Position numbers and translations under genes: made by a program. This document shows positions 8,680 through 17,140 of a stretch of 64,000 nucleotides of DNA, piece after piece. Within the stretch, counting starts at the first letter, position 1. Each line of letters opens with the position of its first letter. The notes beneath the pieces were generated by a model. That model worked only from the letters and a program-made list of their open reading frames with translations. It ran no database searches and was not told where the DNA came from. Source of the DNA: Phycicoccus sp. Soil802 (GTDB taxonomy: Bacteria; Actinomycetota; Actinomycetes; Actinomycetales; Dermatophilaceae); the NCBI RefSeq assembly GCF_001429605.1, contig NZ_LMSS01000008.1, positions 1 through 64,000 of the forward strand, read 5' to 3'.

Positions 8680-9773
8680 CCACCGAACTAGGCATGCCGT
8701 CCATCGGCGTCCGCAGCGGCACCGCCGGCGTCCCGCACCTCGCCGAGGACGACCCGCGCCAGACCAAGAAGGAGTTCACCTCCGACCAGGAGGTGCGCTG
8801 GTGCCCCGGCTGCGGCGACTACGCCATCCTCGCCGCCGTGCAGGGCTTCCTGCCCGAGCTCGGCCTCAAGCGCGAGAACACCGTGTTCGTCTCCGGGATC
8901 GGCTGCTCGTCGCGGTTCCCCTACTACCTCGACACCTACGGCATGCACTCGATCCACGGGCGCGCGCCGGCAATCGCCACCGGGTTGGCCACCAGCCGCC
9001 CCGACCTGTCGGTCTGGGTCGTGACCGGTGACGGTGACGCGCTGTCGATCGGCGGCAACCACCTGATCCACGCGCTGCGCCGCAACGTCAACCTCACGAT
9101 CCTGTTGTTCAACAACCAGATCTACGGGCTGACCAAGGGCCAGTACTCGCCCACGTCGGAGGTCGGCAAGGTCACCAAGTCGACCCCGATGGGCTCGGTC
9201 GACCACCCGTTCAACCCGGTGTCCCTGGCGCTGGGGGCCGAGGCCACCTTCGTGGCCCGGACGACCGACACCGACCGCAAGCACCTCACCGAGATCCTCC
9301 GCGCCGCCGCCGAGCACCGCGGCACGTCGCTGGTCGAGATCTACCAGAACTGCCCGATCTTCAACGACGGCGCCTTCGACCTCATCAAGGACCGTACCCA
9401 GCAGGAGGCGCGGATCGTCCACCTCGCCGACGGCGAGCCGGTGGCCGTCGGGCCCGAGGGCGACCGGCAGGTGCTGGTGCGCGGCGCGGGCGGCGTCATG
9501 GAGTTCGTGCCGCACGCCGAGTCGGAGGGACGCGACGTGGTGGTCCACGACGCCGGTGCCGCCGACCCGACCCAGGCGTTCGCGCTGTCGCGGCTGGACT
9601 CGCCGCAGATGACGCACGTGCCGATGGGCATCTTCCGCAGCGTCTCCCGGCCGACCTATGACGACATGGTGCGGGCTCAGGTGGACGCCGCCATCGACAC
9701 CGCCGGCGGTCGCCCCACCGACGCCGACCTGGACGCGCTGATCCACGGTCGCGACACCTGGACCGTGGCGTGA
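8676..9773 (+). CDS. korB: 2-oxoglutarate:ferredoxin oxidoreductase, beta subunit
   Basis: A 365-aa thiamine-diphosphate subunit. VRWCPGCGDYAIL near residue 42 supplies cluster or cofactor ligands. GIGCSSRFPYYLDTYG and the TPP-binding segment GDGDALSIGGNH (about residue 117) to NNQIYGLTKGQ are diagnostic of the KorB/PorB family. The ATG overlaps the korA stop by 4 nt (ATGA). A C-terminal extension after about residue 300 is common in actinobacterial KorB. Confidence 0.93.
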   Translation: MTTELGMPSIGVRSGTAGVPHLAEDDPRQTKKEFTSDQEVRWCPGCGDYAILAAVQGFLPELGLKRENTVFVSGIGCSSRFPYYLDTYGMHSIHGRAPAIATGLATSRPDLSVWVVTGDGDALSIGGNHLIHALRRNVNLTILLFNNQIYGLTKGQYSPTSEVGKVTKSTPMGSVDHPFNPVSLALGAEATFVARTTDTDRKHLTEILRAAAEHRGTSLVEIYQNCPIFNDGAFDLIKDRTQQEARIVHLADGEPVAVGPEGDRQVLVRGAGGVMEFVPHAESEGRDVVVHDAGAADPTQAFALSRLDSPQMTHVPMGIFRSVSRPTYDDMVRAQVDAAIDTAGGRPTDADLDALIHGRDTWTVA

Positions 9774-9797
9774 CCCACGACCCCACCACCACCTGAG

Positions 9798-10724
9798 GTG
9801 CCGGCGGACGACGCACGGCGCGGCGCGGCATACGGGTTCATCGCCTATGCGATCTGGGGGGCCTTCCCGCTCTACTTCGCGGCGCTGAAGCCGGCCGGCG
9901 CCTGGGAGATCCTGGCGCACCGGATCCTGTGGACCATGCTGCTCTGCGCCCTGGTGCTGGTCGTGCGCCGCGACCTCGCCTGGGCCCGCCAGCTCTGGCA
10001 GCGCCCGAGGCTCGGCCTCGGCGTCACGGCGGCTGCGCTGCTCATCGCCGCCAACTGGGTGATCTACGTCGCGGCGGTGCTCGGAGGCCGCACCACCGAG
10101 GCGGCGCTCGGCTACTTCCTCAACCCCATCGTCACGGTCGCCCTCGGGGTCGTCGTGCTGCGCGAGCGGCTGCGTCCCCTGCAGTGGGTCGCGGTGGCCA
10201 TCGGCGCCTTCGCCGGGATCTACCTCGGCCTCGCCGCCGGGTCCGTCCCTGTCGTGGCCCTGAGCCTGGCGATGTCGTTCGGGCTCTATGGCCTGGTGAA
10301 GAAGAAGGTCGGCGCCTCGCTCGAGGCGATGCACTCGCTGTCCGCCGAGACCGCCGTGCTGGCGCCCATCGCGGTCGTCATGCTCGTGGTGCTGACCAGC
10401 CGGGGCGACACCACCTTCACGACCGAGGGCGGGTGGCACACGACGCTGCTCGTGGCCGCCGGGGTGGCGACCGCCACCCCGCTGCTGCTCTTCGCGGCCG
10501 CGGCCCGACGGGTGCCGCTGGTCACGGTCGGCCTGTTGCAGTTCATCACCCCGGTGCTCCAGCTCCTGTGTGGAGTGCTCCTGCTCGACGAGCACATGAC
10601 GCGCAGCCGGTGGGTCGGCTTCGGCATCGTCTGGGTCGCGCTGGTGGTGCTGAGCGTCGACTCGATCCGGAACCTGCCGCGTCGCGGCCGACCGGACCCG
10701 CAACCGGATCCGGTCCTGCCCTGA
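9798..10724 (+). CDS. rarD: RarD-type EamA permease
   Basis: A 308-aa membrane protein of about ten helices. The sequence GFIAYAIWGAFPLYFAALK (quoted in part), HRILW and NWVIYVAAV...TTEAALGYFLNPI are hallmarks of the RarD branch of the drug/metabolite transporter superfamily. Substrates of RarD proteins are poorly defined. It starts with GTG at 9798, 24 nt after korB. The opening RRGAAY contains one copy of the GCGGCATAC motif. It converges on the DinB gene. Confidence 0.85.
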   Translation: MPADDARRGAAYGFIAYAIWGAFPLYFAALKPAGAWEILAHRILWTMLLCALVLVVRRDLAWARQLWQRPRLGLGVTAAALLIAANWVIYVAAVLGGRTTEAALGYFLNPIVTVALGVVVLRERLRPLQWVAVAIGAFAGIYLGLAAGSVPVVALSLAMSFGLYGLVKKKVGASLEAMHSLSAETAVLAPIAVVMLVVLTSRGDTTFTTEGGWHTTLLVAAGVATATPLLLFAAAARRVPLVTVGLLQFITPVLQLLCGVLLLDEHMTRSRWVGFGIVWVALVVLSVDSIRNLPRRGRPDPQPDPVLP

Positions 10725-10730
10725 CGCCGG

Positions 10731-11240
10731 TCAGCCGGGCACGTGGTGGCCGGTGCCGCCGTCGATGAGCTCACGCAGGATGTCGGCGTGGCCGGCGTGC
10801 CGGACGGTGTCCTCGATCATGTGCACCAGCACCCAGCGCAGGCTGACCGTGCGCCCCGTGTATGCCGTGCCGGTCGCGTCCAGCGGCAGCTCGAGGATCG
10901 CCGCGTCCGCGGCTGCCCAGGCCCGGCGGTAGAACGCCACGATGTCGTCGGTCGTCTCGTCGTCGGCCGCGCGCATGTCGGCCTCGGGGTCCTGCGAGAT
11001 GTCCGTCAGCGGCTCGGTGGGCCGGCCGAACGACTCGCAGAACCAACCGTACTCGGCGTTCGCGAGGTGCTTGACCAGCCCGACCAGGTTGGTGCCGCTG
11101 GGCACCATCGGACGGCGGACCTCCTCGTCGGAGAGCCCGTCCAGCTTCCAGACCATGACGTCGCGGTGGCTCTGCAGGGCTGCGAGCAGGGTCGTCTTCT
11201 CGTCGGCCAGGTAGGGGGTGGGCTGGGTGGGAGCGCTCAT
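10731..11240 (-). CDS. DinB-family protein (DUF664)
   Basis: A 169-aa four-helix protein. Metal-ligand candidates are H58 in LVKHLANAEYGWF and the His pair in LVHMIEDTVRHAGHADILRE (quoted in part), the DUF664/DinB arrangement. Family members include mycothiol-dependent transferases, so a thiol-transfer role is possible but unproven. The ATG follows TAGCCT by 6 nt, so it is probably leaderless. Its stop lies 6 nt from the stop of rarD, with a small CTGAC-GTCAG stem across the two stops. Confidence 0.8.
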   Translation of the reverse strand: MSAPTQPTPYLADEKTTLLAALQSHRDVMVWKLDGLSDEEVRRPMVPSGTNLVGLVKHLANAEYGWFCESFGRPTEPLTDISQDPEADMRAADDETTDDIVAFYRRAWAAADAAILELPLDATGTAYTGRTVSLRWVLVHMIEDTVRHAGHADILRELIDGGTGHHVPG

Positions 11241-11246
11241 GCCGCG

Positions 11247-11252
11247 AGGCTA
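11247..11252 (-). promoter_or_regulatory. Probable -10 element, leaderless DinB transcript
   Basis: TAGCCT on the minus strand is separated by 6 nt from the ATG at 11240. The same -10/start spacing is seen before several other genes in this window. Confidence 0.45.
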
Positions 11253-11273
11253 GCGACGGCCGACGACACCGGG

Positions 11274-12575
11274 TCAGGACCCCAGGACGTGGTCGAGGTA
11301 GGCGTTGGCGAACCGGCGTCCCGGGTCGAGCTGGTGGCGCACCTCGAGGAAGTCGTCGAACCGCGGGTAGAGCTCGTGCAGCTCCTCGGCACCCAGGGTG
11401 TGCAGCTTGCCCCAGTGCGGCCGCCCGGCGTGCTCGGCCATGATCGACTCGAACGCCGCGAACGCGCCGTAGTCGTCCATCCGGTGGTACTGGTGGATCG
11501 CCAGGTAGGCGTTCTGTCGCTCGTAGGCCGTGGACAGCCAGACGTCATCAGCGCCCGTGAACCGCAGCTCGAGTGGGAAGGTCAGCGGCGCACGGTGCCG
11601 CTCCAGCCAGCTCCGCACCTCCAACACGACGTCGGCCACGGCGGCCCGGGGCACGGCATACTCGCTCTCGCGGAAGCGCACCTTGCGCTCGGCGACGAAG
11701 ACGCGCCACGAGTCGTCGGTGTACTCGCGGGCCCCCAGGAGCCGCGCGCTGATGGTGTTGAGCCGCGGCACGATCGCCGGGGCGGCAGCCGCCGCCCGGT
11801 TGGTCACCTCGAAGAGGCGGTTCGACAGCAGCTCGTCGTCGAGCAGCGCACGCCAGCGCGGCAGGGGCGCACCGCCGTCGTCGTCGCCGACGCGGTCGTT
11901 GTGCTTCACCAGGACGCGGTCGGTGAGTGGGAACCAGTGCATGTCGACGTGGTCGTGCGCCTCGACGTCGTCCTCGACCCGCTCGAGCACCTCGTGCAGG
12001 TCGGCGCTGAACTCCTTGGCGTGCAACCGGAAGGCCGGCACGCACTGCAGCTCGACCTCGGTGATGACGCCGAGGGCGCCGAGCCCCACCCGGGCGGCCT
12101 GGAAGACGCGTGGCTCGACGTCGGCAGAGCACTCCAGCAGGGTGCCGTCGGCGAGCGCGAGCACCAGCCCAGAGACCGCGGCAGCGATGCCCTGCAACCG
12201 GATGCCGGTGCCGTGCGTGCCGGTCGAGATCGCCCCCGCCAGGGACTGCCGGTCGATGTCGCCGAGGTTGGGCAGGGCGAGGCCGAGGGCGTGGAGGGCA
12301 GGGTTCAGCACGTGCAGCGGGGTGCCCGCCAGGACCCGGACCCGGCTGCGTTGGCGGTCGACGTGGGTGATGCCGGTCAGCTCGTCGAGGCGCAGGTGGA
12401 GCCCATCCGTCGCCGCGATCGACGTGAACGAGTGCCCCGCCCCGACCGCCTTGACCGGGATGCCGCGGGCCCCCGCCCGCAGGATGGCCGCTGAGACCTC
12501 GTCGGGGCGGCGCGCGCTGGCCACCTCCACGGGATGGCTGGTCTGGTTGCCGGCCCAGTTGGTCCACGCGGTCAT
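11274..12575 (-). CDS. FAD-dependent sugar-lactone oxidase (D-arabinono-1,4-lactone oxidase family)
   Basis: A 433-aa oxidase. The N-terminal FAD-binding PCMH domain contains VGAGHSFT near residue 45, whose His is the covalent-flavin residue in this family, then GDIDRQSLAGAISTGTHGTG and GLGALGVITEVEL. The C-terminal ALO domain ends RPHWGKLHTL and FDDFLEVRHQLDPGRRFAN. Relatives oxidise aldonolactones or alditols, reducing oxygen. It overlaps the upstream deaminase-like gene by 4 nt. The two form a conserved actinobacterial pair, but their joint substrate is unknown. Confidence 0.85.
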   Translation of the reverse strand: MTAWTNWAGNQTSHPVEVASARRPDEVSAAILRAGARGIPVKAVGAGHSFTSIAATDGLHLRLDELTGITHVDRQRSRVRVLAGTPLHVLNPALHALGLALPNLGDIDRQSLAGAISTGTHGTGIRLQGIAAAVSGLVLALADGTLLECSADVEPRVFQAARVGLGALGVITEVELQCVPAFRLHAKEFSADLHEVLERVEDDVEAHDHVDMHWFPLTDRVLVKHNDRVGDDDGGAPLPRWRALLDDELLSNRLFEVTNRAAAAAPAIVPRLNTISARLLGAREYTDDSWRVFVAERKVRFRESEYAVPRAAVADVVLEVRSWLERHRAPLTFPLELRFTGADDVWLSTAYERQNAYLAIHQYHRMDDYGAFAAFESIMAEHAGRPHWGKLHTLGAEELHELYPRFDDFLEVRHQLDPGRRFANAYLDHVLGS

Positions 12576-13717
12576 CCGAAGTTCTTCCCCTCACCCCGGT
12601 AGGTCGGCACCGTCTCGACCAGGTGGTCCCCGCTCACCAGGTGAAGCACGTCGAACCGCTCGCACATCTCCCCCGCCTTGGCGTAGCGGAACCACACGTT
12701 GTCGCCCAGGCCCAGGTCACGGACCCCGTTGCCCTGCAACGGGGTCTGCACCTCGCCCACGCCCTCGGACTTGACCAGCTTCACCTCGGCTCGGCCGAAC
12801 GGCGCAGGCACCCGCGACCAGCCGGGCGGTCCCGACGCGACGTAACCACCGCCGAAGGCCGTGACGAAGCCCGGTCCGGGGTGCCGCACGACCGGCAGCG
12901 CGAAGGCTGCCGCCGGTTGCGGCGTGAAGTCGTCATAGCCGTCGAAGAGTGTCGGCCCGTAGAGACCGGACCCGGCCGCGAGCTCGGTCACGGCCGGGTC
13001 CGGACCGGTCACGTGCAGCGAGCCGGTCCCCCCACCGTTGACGAACTCCAGGTCGGCGACCGCACGGACCGCCGCGACCACCTCGCCCCGGCGCCGGGCG
13101 AGGGAGTCGGCGGAGCGCTTCTTCATCATCCGCACGGCCGGCGAGGAGTCGGGCAGGCCGGCGATCTGGGCGTCGTAGAACATCAGGCCGACCACCGACA
13201 GACCCGCCGCCGAGGCGGCGCGTGCGAGGGCGACCGCGTCAGCGGGCTCGCGCAGGGGTGAGCGCCGGACCCCCAGGTGCAGCCGGCCCAGCCGCAGCGA
13301 GGCGTCGACGTCGAGGGCGACCCGCAGGCCGTGCGGCCGGTCCAGCGCGGCAAGGAAGTCCACGTGCTCGAGCGAGTCGACGGTCAGGGTCACCTGCGCC
13401 GCCTGGTGCGCGTCCGCGGCGAGGGCGGCGAGCGCGGCCCGGTCGACGCTGGGGTAGGCCACGTAGACGTCCTCGAAACCGGAGGCGACGAGCCAGCGGG
13501 CCTCCGGCACTGCATACGCCATCACGCCCGCGAAACCCGGCCGGGACAGGGCCCGCGCCAGGAGCGTGCGGCACCGCACCGACTTGGAGGCCACCCTGAT
13601 CGGTTTGCCGGACGCCCTCCGCACGAGATCGGCGGCGTTCGCGTCGAAGGCGTCGAGGTCGACGACGGCGAGCGGGGGCTGAACGGAGGCGGTCGCACGA
13701 TCCCAGTGGAGGGTCAC
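12572..13717 (-). CDS. Amino acid deaminase/aldolase (alanine racemase fold, PLP)
   Basis: About 381 aa. LAVVDLDAFDANAADLVRRA and RVASKSVRC place the PLP lysine in the N-terminal barrel of the D-threonine-aldolase/D-serine-deaminase group. The C-terminal metal-binding domain includes VTAFGGGYVASG and the ending GDHLVETVPTYRGEGKNFG (quoted in part). The GTG at 13717 is preferred over one at 13753: TAGGGT (13725-13730) stands 7 nt upstream in leaderless spacing, homologues start near DRATA, and the longer form would run into the PHO-like box. The substrate is unknown. Confidence 0.8.
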   Translation of the reverse strand: MTLHWDRATASVQPPLAVVDLDAFDANAADLVRRASGKPIRVASKSVRCRTLLARALSRPGFAGVMAYAVPEARWLVASGFEDVYVAYPSVDRAALAALAADAHQAAQVTLTVDSLEHVDFLAALDRPHGLRVALDVDASLRLGRLHLGVRRSPLREPADAVALARAASAAGLSVVGLMFYDAQIAGLPDSSPAVRMMKKRSADSLARRRGEVVAAVRAVADLEFVNGGGTGSLHVTGPDPAVTELAAGSGLYGPTLFDGYDDFTPQPAAAFALPVVRHPGPGFVTAFGGGYVASGPPGWSRVPAPFGRAEVKLVKSEGVGEVQTPLQGNGVRDLGLGDNVWFRYAKAGEMCERFDVLHLVSGDHLVETVPTYRGEGKNFG

Positions 13718-13724
13718 CCGCCCG

Positions 13725-13730
13725 ACCCTA
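13725..13730 (-). promoter_or_regulatory. Probable -10 element, leaderless deaminase transcript
   Basis: TAGGGT on the minus strand ends 7 nt before the GTG at 13717. It decides between two possible starts for that gene. Confidence 0.4.
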
Positions 13731-13747
13731 CCGATGCCGTGCGCCGT

Positions 13748-13775
13748 GTTCACCGCTAGTCACCCGACGTTCACC
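13748..13775 (+). promoter_or_regulatory. PHO-box-like direct repeats upstream of phoX
   Basis: GTTCACC at 13748-13754 and again at 13769-13775, with AGTCACC at 13758-13764 between them, gives three heptamers spaced 10 and 11 bp. PhoP of Streptomyces binds 11-bp direct repeats with the core GTTCACC. The site is 88 nt before the PhoX start, and phosphatase genes are classic PhoP targets. A possible -10, TAGGTT, is at 13808-13813. The divergent deaminase promoter also touches this site. Confidence 0.65.
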
Positions 13776-13862
13776 TCAGAGCCGTCGTCAGCAGGACGTG
13801 TGGTTCCTAGGTTGGAGGCTGCCCGCGCCGCGCAGCGCGACCCGAGACCTGGAGGAACTTCG

Positions 13863-15887
13863 ATGTCCACAGCTTCACCCGAGCGCACCGCCCTCCCCCT
13901 GCTCACCGTCCACCAGGGCGGCCGGAGTGCGATGACCTGCCACTTCAAGTGTGACGACGCCTGCAGCAAGCCCGTCCCGAACCAGACCGACCACGGCTAC
14001 TTCGGTGACCTCGTCGCGGCCGGTGCGTCGCGACGCGCGATCCTCAAGGGCAGCGGGCTGGTCGCGGCCGTCGTCGGTCTCGGCACCGTGACCGGGGTGC
14101 AGTCCGCCGCCGCCGCGCCCGGCTCCACCCCCGCAGCAGACCCGGCCGCCGCTGGGGGCACGAAGTCACCGTTCGGGTTCACCGCCATCGCGCCCCAGCC
14201 AGCCGGCACGGACCGGGTCGTCATCCCCGAGGGCTTCGAGTGGTCGACGATCGTCGCGTGGGGCGACCCGATCCTGGCCAACGCTCCCGCCTTCGACTTC
14301 GAGCACCAGAGCGCGGCAGCCCAGGAGGGGCAGTTCGGCTACAACAACGACTACACGACGCTGGTCCGGGGCCGCGACGAGAGGCACGGGACCCTGGTCT
14401 GCAACAACGAGTACACCAACGACGAGCTGATGTTCCGGGGCTACACGGGATCGGCGTCGCTCACGCCCGAGCAGATCCGGATCACGATGGCCGCGCACGG
14501 CATGTCCGTCGTCGAGCTGCGGCGCGCGAACGCGACCGCGCCGTGGACCTATGTCAAGGGCGCCGCCACGAACCGCCGGGTCACGGCCACGACGCCGTTC
14601 GCCTTCGACGGACCGGCTGCCGGTCACCGCCTGCTGAAGACCACCGCCGACCCCTCGGGCACGCGCGTCCTCGGCACCTTCGGCAACTGCTCGGGTGGCC
14701 TCACCCCGTGGGGCACCGTGCTGTCGGGTGAGGAGAACTTCAACGGCTACTTCTCGGCCGCGACCGCTCCGGCCGACCAGACCGACGCCTACAAGCGCTA
14801 CGGCCTCACGGGCTCCAAGGGCCGTGGCTGGGAGCGGGTCGACGGCCGCTTCGACGCGACACTGGAACCCAATGAGGTCAACAGGTTTGGCTGGATCGTC
14901 GAGCTCGACCCCTCGGACCCGTCCTCGACTCCGGTCAAGCACACGGCACTCGGCCGGCTCAAGCACGAGGGCGCCAACGTCACGGTGGCGCCCGACGGCC
15001 GCGTGGTCGCCTACCTGGGCGACGACGAGCGGTTCGACTACCTCTACAAGTTCGTGTCGCACGGCCGCTTCCGCCCCGGCAGCTCGGCCAGGGCCCGCGC
15101 GCACAACCTGACACTGCTGTCCTCGGGCGACCTCTACGTCGCGAAGTTCACCGGGGACGGGTTCGAGGACGGCGTCAGCGACGGCTCCGGCCAGTGGCTG
15201 CCACTCGTGGTCGACAACGAGAGCAAGGTCGCCGGCTTCACCCACGAGGAGGTCCTCATCTGGACGCGCCTGGCCGCCGACAAGGTGGGCCCCACCAAGA
15301 TGGACCGGCCCGAGGACGTCGAGCCCAACCTGGTCAACGGCCGCACCTACGTCGTGTGCACCAACAACACGAGCCGTCAGCCCAGCCAGATCGACGAGGC
15401 CAACCCCCGCGCCAACAACAAGCACGGGCACATCATCGAAATCACGCCGACCGCGGGCGACGACACGACGACCAGCTTCACCTGGAAGATCGTCCTGATC
15501 GCCGAGGACCCGACCGACCCGACGACCTACTTCAACGGCTACGACCGCTCCGAGGTCTCGCCGATCTCGTGTCCCGACAACATCGCCTTCGACCACGACG
15601 GCAACATGTGGATCGCCACCGACGGCAACGCCCTCGGCGCCTGCGACGGCATGTACCTCTACCCGCTGTCGGGGCCGCACAAGGGTCACCTCCAGCAGTT
15701 CCTGTCGGTGCCCGCCTACGCCGAGTGCTGCGGGCCCCTGGTCACCTGGGACCAGAAGACCGTGCTGGCCGCCGTCCAGCACCCGGGTGAGACGACCGGC
15801 GCCTCGCCGGCCGCCCCACAGAGCCAGTTCCCCTACCTCGGTGGCGGCCAGCCCCGCCCGGCAGTCATCCAGATCCACCGAGCCTGA
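13863..15887 (+). CDS. phoX: PhoX-family alkaline phosphatase (DUF839), Tat-exported
   Basis: A 674-aa protein. Residues 50-85 form a twin-arginine signal (SRRAILKGSGLVAAVVGLG, then Ala-rich with AAAAPGS), placed after a long cytoplasmic N-region as in other actinobacterial PhoX proteins. The mature part has FGNCSGGLTPWGT, SGEENFNGYF, EGANV and DNIAFDHDGNMWIATDG, matching PhoX. PhoX enzymes are Ca- and Fe-dependent phosphomonoesterases that free phosphate outside the membrane. The ATG at 13863 has GGAGGAAC just upstream; an in-frame codon at 13734 is not needed. Regulation by PhoP is suggested by the PHO-like box. Confidence 0.9.
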   Translation: MSTASPERTALPLLTVHQGGRSAMTCHFKCDDACSKPVPNQTDHGYFGDLVAAGASRRAILKGSGLVAAVVGLGTVTGVQSAAAAPGSTPAADPAAAGGTKSPFGFTAIAPQPAGTDRVVIPEGFEWSTIVAWGDPILANAPAFDFEHQSAAAQEGQFGYNNDYTTLVRGRDERHGTLVCNNEYTNDELMFRGYTGSASLTPEQIRITMAAHGMSVVELRRANATAPWTYVKGAATNRRVTATTPFAFDGPAAGHRLLKTTADPSGTRVLGTFGNCSGGLTPWGTVLSGEENFNGYFSAATAPADQTDAYKRYGLTGSKGRGWERVDGRFDATLEPNEVNRFGWIVELDPSDPSSTPVKHTALGRLKHEGANVTVAPDGRVVAYLGDDERFDYLYKFVSHGRFRPGSSARARAHNLTLLSSGDLYVAKFTGDGFEDGVSDGSGQWLPLVVDNESKVAGFTHEEVLIWTRLAADKVGPTKMDRPEDVEPNLVNGRTYVVCTNNTSRQPSQIDEANPRANNKHGHIIEITPTAGDDTTTSFTWKIVLIAEDPTDPTTYFNGYDRSEVSPISCPDNIAFDHDGNMWIATDGNALGACDGMYLYPLSGPHKGHLQQFLSVPAYAECCGPLVTWDQKTVLAAVQHPGETTGASPAAPQSQFPYLGGGQPRPAVIQIHRA

Positions 15888-15893
15888 CGCGCG

Positions 15894-15941
15894 CCACTGC
15901 CGACCCGCACCACTGCCGACCCGCACCACTGCCGACCCGCA
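15894..15941 (+). repeat. Three tandem 16-bp repeats after phoX
   Basis: The unit CCACTGCCGACCCGCA is repeated perfectly at 15894-15909, 15910-15925 and 15926-15941, and a fourth degenerate copy follows. It lies directly behind the phoX stop and before the terminator-like structure. No coding role is apparent. Confidence 0.85.
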
Positions 15942-15958
15942 CCACCGCTCACCCACAC

Positions 15959-16029
15959 CACTTCTGGCCACGTATGCCGCGTGTTGGGCGCTGAGAGCGC
16001 CCGTCACCAGGCATGGGTGGCCAGAAGTG
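15959..16029. terminator. Bidirectional terminator-like cruciform
   Basis: Outer arms CACTTCTGGCCAC (15959-15971) and GTGGCCAGAAGTG (16017-16029) are perfect 13-bp complements. After a 2-nt mismatch the pairing continues for 5 bp (ATGCC/GGCAT). Inside is a second perfect hairpin, GGGCGCT-GAG-AGCGCCC (15986-16002). It sits between convergent phoX and the polyprenyl synthase gene, so it may end both transcripts. The left arm contains a GTATGCCGC motif. Confidence 0.7.
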
Positions 16030-16055
16030 CGGGAGGGGTGGGGCGGGGGGGTCGG

Positions 16056-17057
16056 TCAGCCGACGCGGGTGACGACGCTGGTCGCGAGGGCGCGCAGTGC
16101 CGCCTTGGCCTCGCCGTCCGGCAGCGGGTCGAGGACGTCCTGCGCAGCCGTCGCGACCGCGGAGGTGTGCTCTCGGGCGCGCTCCATGGCCGGGTGCCCG
16201 CGCAGGAGCCCGAGGGTCTCGTCCAGCCGGGCCTGGTCACGCAGGTCGGACTGCAGCAGCTCGCGCAGGCGGGCGTCGGCGGGGTCGGTGGAGGCCAGCG
16301 CATAGAGGACGGGCAGCGTGCGCTTGCCCTCGCGCAGGTCGGTGCCGGGAGTCTTGCCGAGGTCGTCGGCGTCCGACGAGACGTCGATGAGGTCGTCGGC
16401 GAGCTGGAAGGCCATGCCGAGCTGCTCGCCGTACTCGCGCATGATCGCCACCGTCGCGGCGTCGCAGCCCGCGAACATCGCGCCGTAGCGCGCCGCCGTG
16501 GCGATCAGCACGCCGGTCTTGTCGGCCAGCACCTGGAGGTAGTAGCCGACCGGGTCCTCGTCGCTTGGGCTCGGCCGGTCGTCGCGGATCTGCCCGACGC
16601 ACAGCCGCACGAAGGTCTCCGCCTGGATCTTGACCGCCTCGGGCCCGAGGTCGGCAATGATCGACGACGCCGTGCCGAAGAGCAGGTCGCCCACCAGGAT
16701 CGCGGTCGAGTTGCCGTACTTCGCGTTCGCGCTGGGCGCCCCGCGGCGCAGGTCGGCCTCGTCCATCACGTCGTCGTGGCACAGCGACGCGACGTGGGTC
16801 AGCTCGACGCCTGCGGCGGCCGCGACCACGTCCTCGTTGGCCCCGGTGCCCAGCTCTGCGGCGAGCAGGGTCAGCAAGGGACGGAAGCGCTTGCCCCCCG
16901 CTTGGATGAGGTGGCTGTTGGCCTCCGCGATGAACGCGTCGTCGTGGTCGACCTCACGACGCAGCAAGGCGTCGACCGCGGCGAGTCCCGCTCGCAGCCG
17001 GTCGGACAGGTCGTCCGAGACGTCAGGCAGGACGAGGACCGGTGGGGTCGTGCTCAC
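16056..17057 (-). CDS. Trans-polyprenyl diphosphate synthase (menaquinone side chain)
   Basis: A 333-aa all-helical prenyltransferase. It has GGKRFRPLL, the first Asp-rich motif HDDVMDEADLRRG near residue 95, and the second, LADDLIDV, near residue 220, followed by KTPGTDLREGKRTLP. It elongates isopentenyl diphosphate onto an allylic primer; long chains are expected from this subgroup. Downstream of nuoN on the same strand and near men genes, it likely makes the menaquinone tail (inference). Chain length cannot be read from the sequence. Confidence 0.9.
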   Translation of the reverse strand: MSTTPPVLVLPDVSDDLSDRLRAGLAAVDALLRREVDHDDAFIAEANSHLIQAGGKRFRPLLTLLAAELGTGANEDVVAAAAGVELTHVASLCHDDVMDEADLRRGAPSANAKYGNSTAILVGDLLFGTASSIIADLGPEAVKIQAETFVRLCVGQIRDDRPSPSDEDPVGYYLQVLADKTGVLIATAARYGAMFAGCDAATVAIMREYGEQLGMAFQLADDLIDVSSDADDLGKTPGTDLREGKRTLPVLYALASTDPADARLRELLQSDLRDQARLDETLGLLRGHPAMERAREHTSAVATAAQDVLDPLPDGEAKAALRALATSVVTRVG

Positions 17058-17086
17058 CTGGCAGCCCGCGTCGCCGAAACAGAGAC

Positions 17087-17140
17087 CGTCATTTCACCAG
17101 CCTGCGTCATTTCAACAGCCCGCGTCACTTCACCAAGAAC
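17087..17140. repeat. Three imperfect 18-bp tandem repeats over the nuoN stop
   Basis: Units 17087-17104, 17105-17122 and 17123-17140 share the pattern CGTCAtTTCAcCAg. The third encodes the last NuoN residues and its stop; the other two follow downstream on the minus strand, each repeating the Lys-stop. This looks like duplication of the gene's 3' end. Confidence 0.75.

Noticed and set aside
13718-13753. Longer start of the amino-acid deaminase at 13753
   Set aside because: No ribosome site; it would overlap the PHO-like box; a -10 element in leaderless spacing and family length favour 13717.
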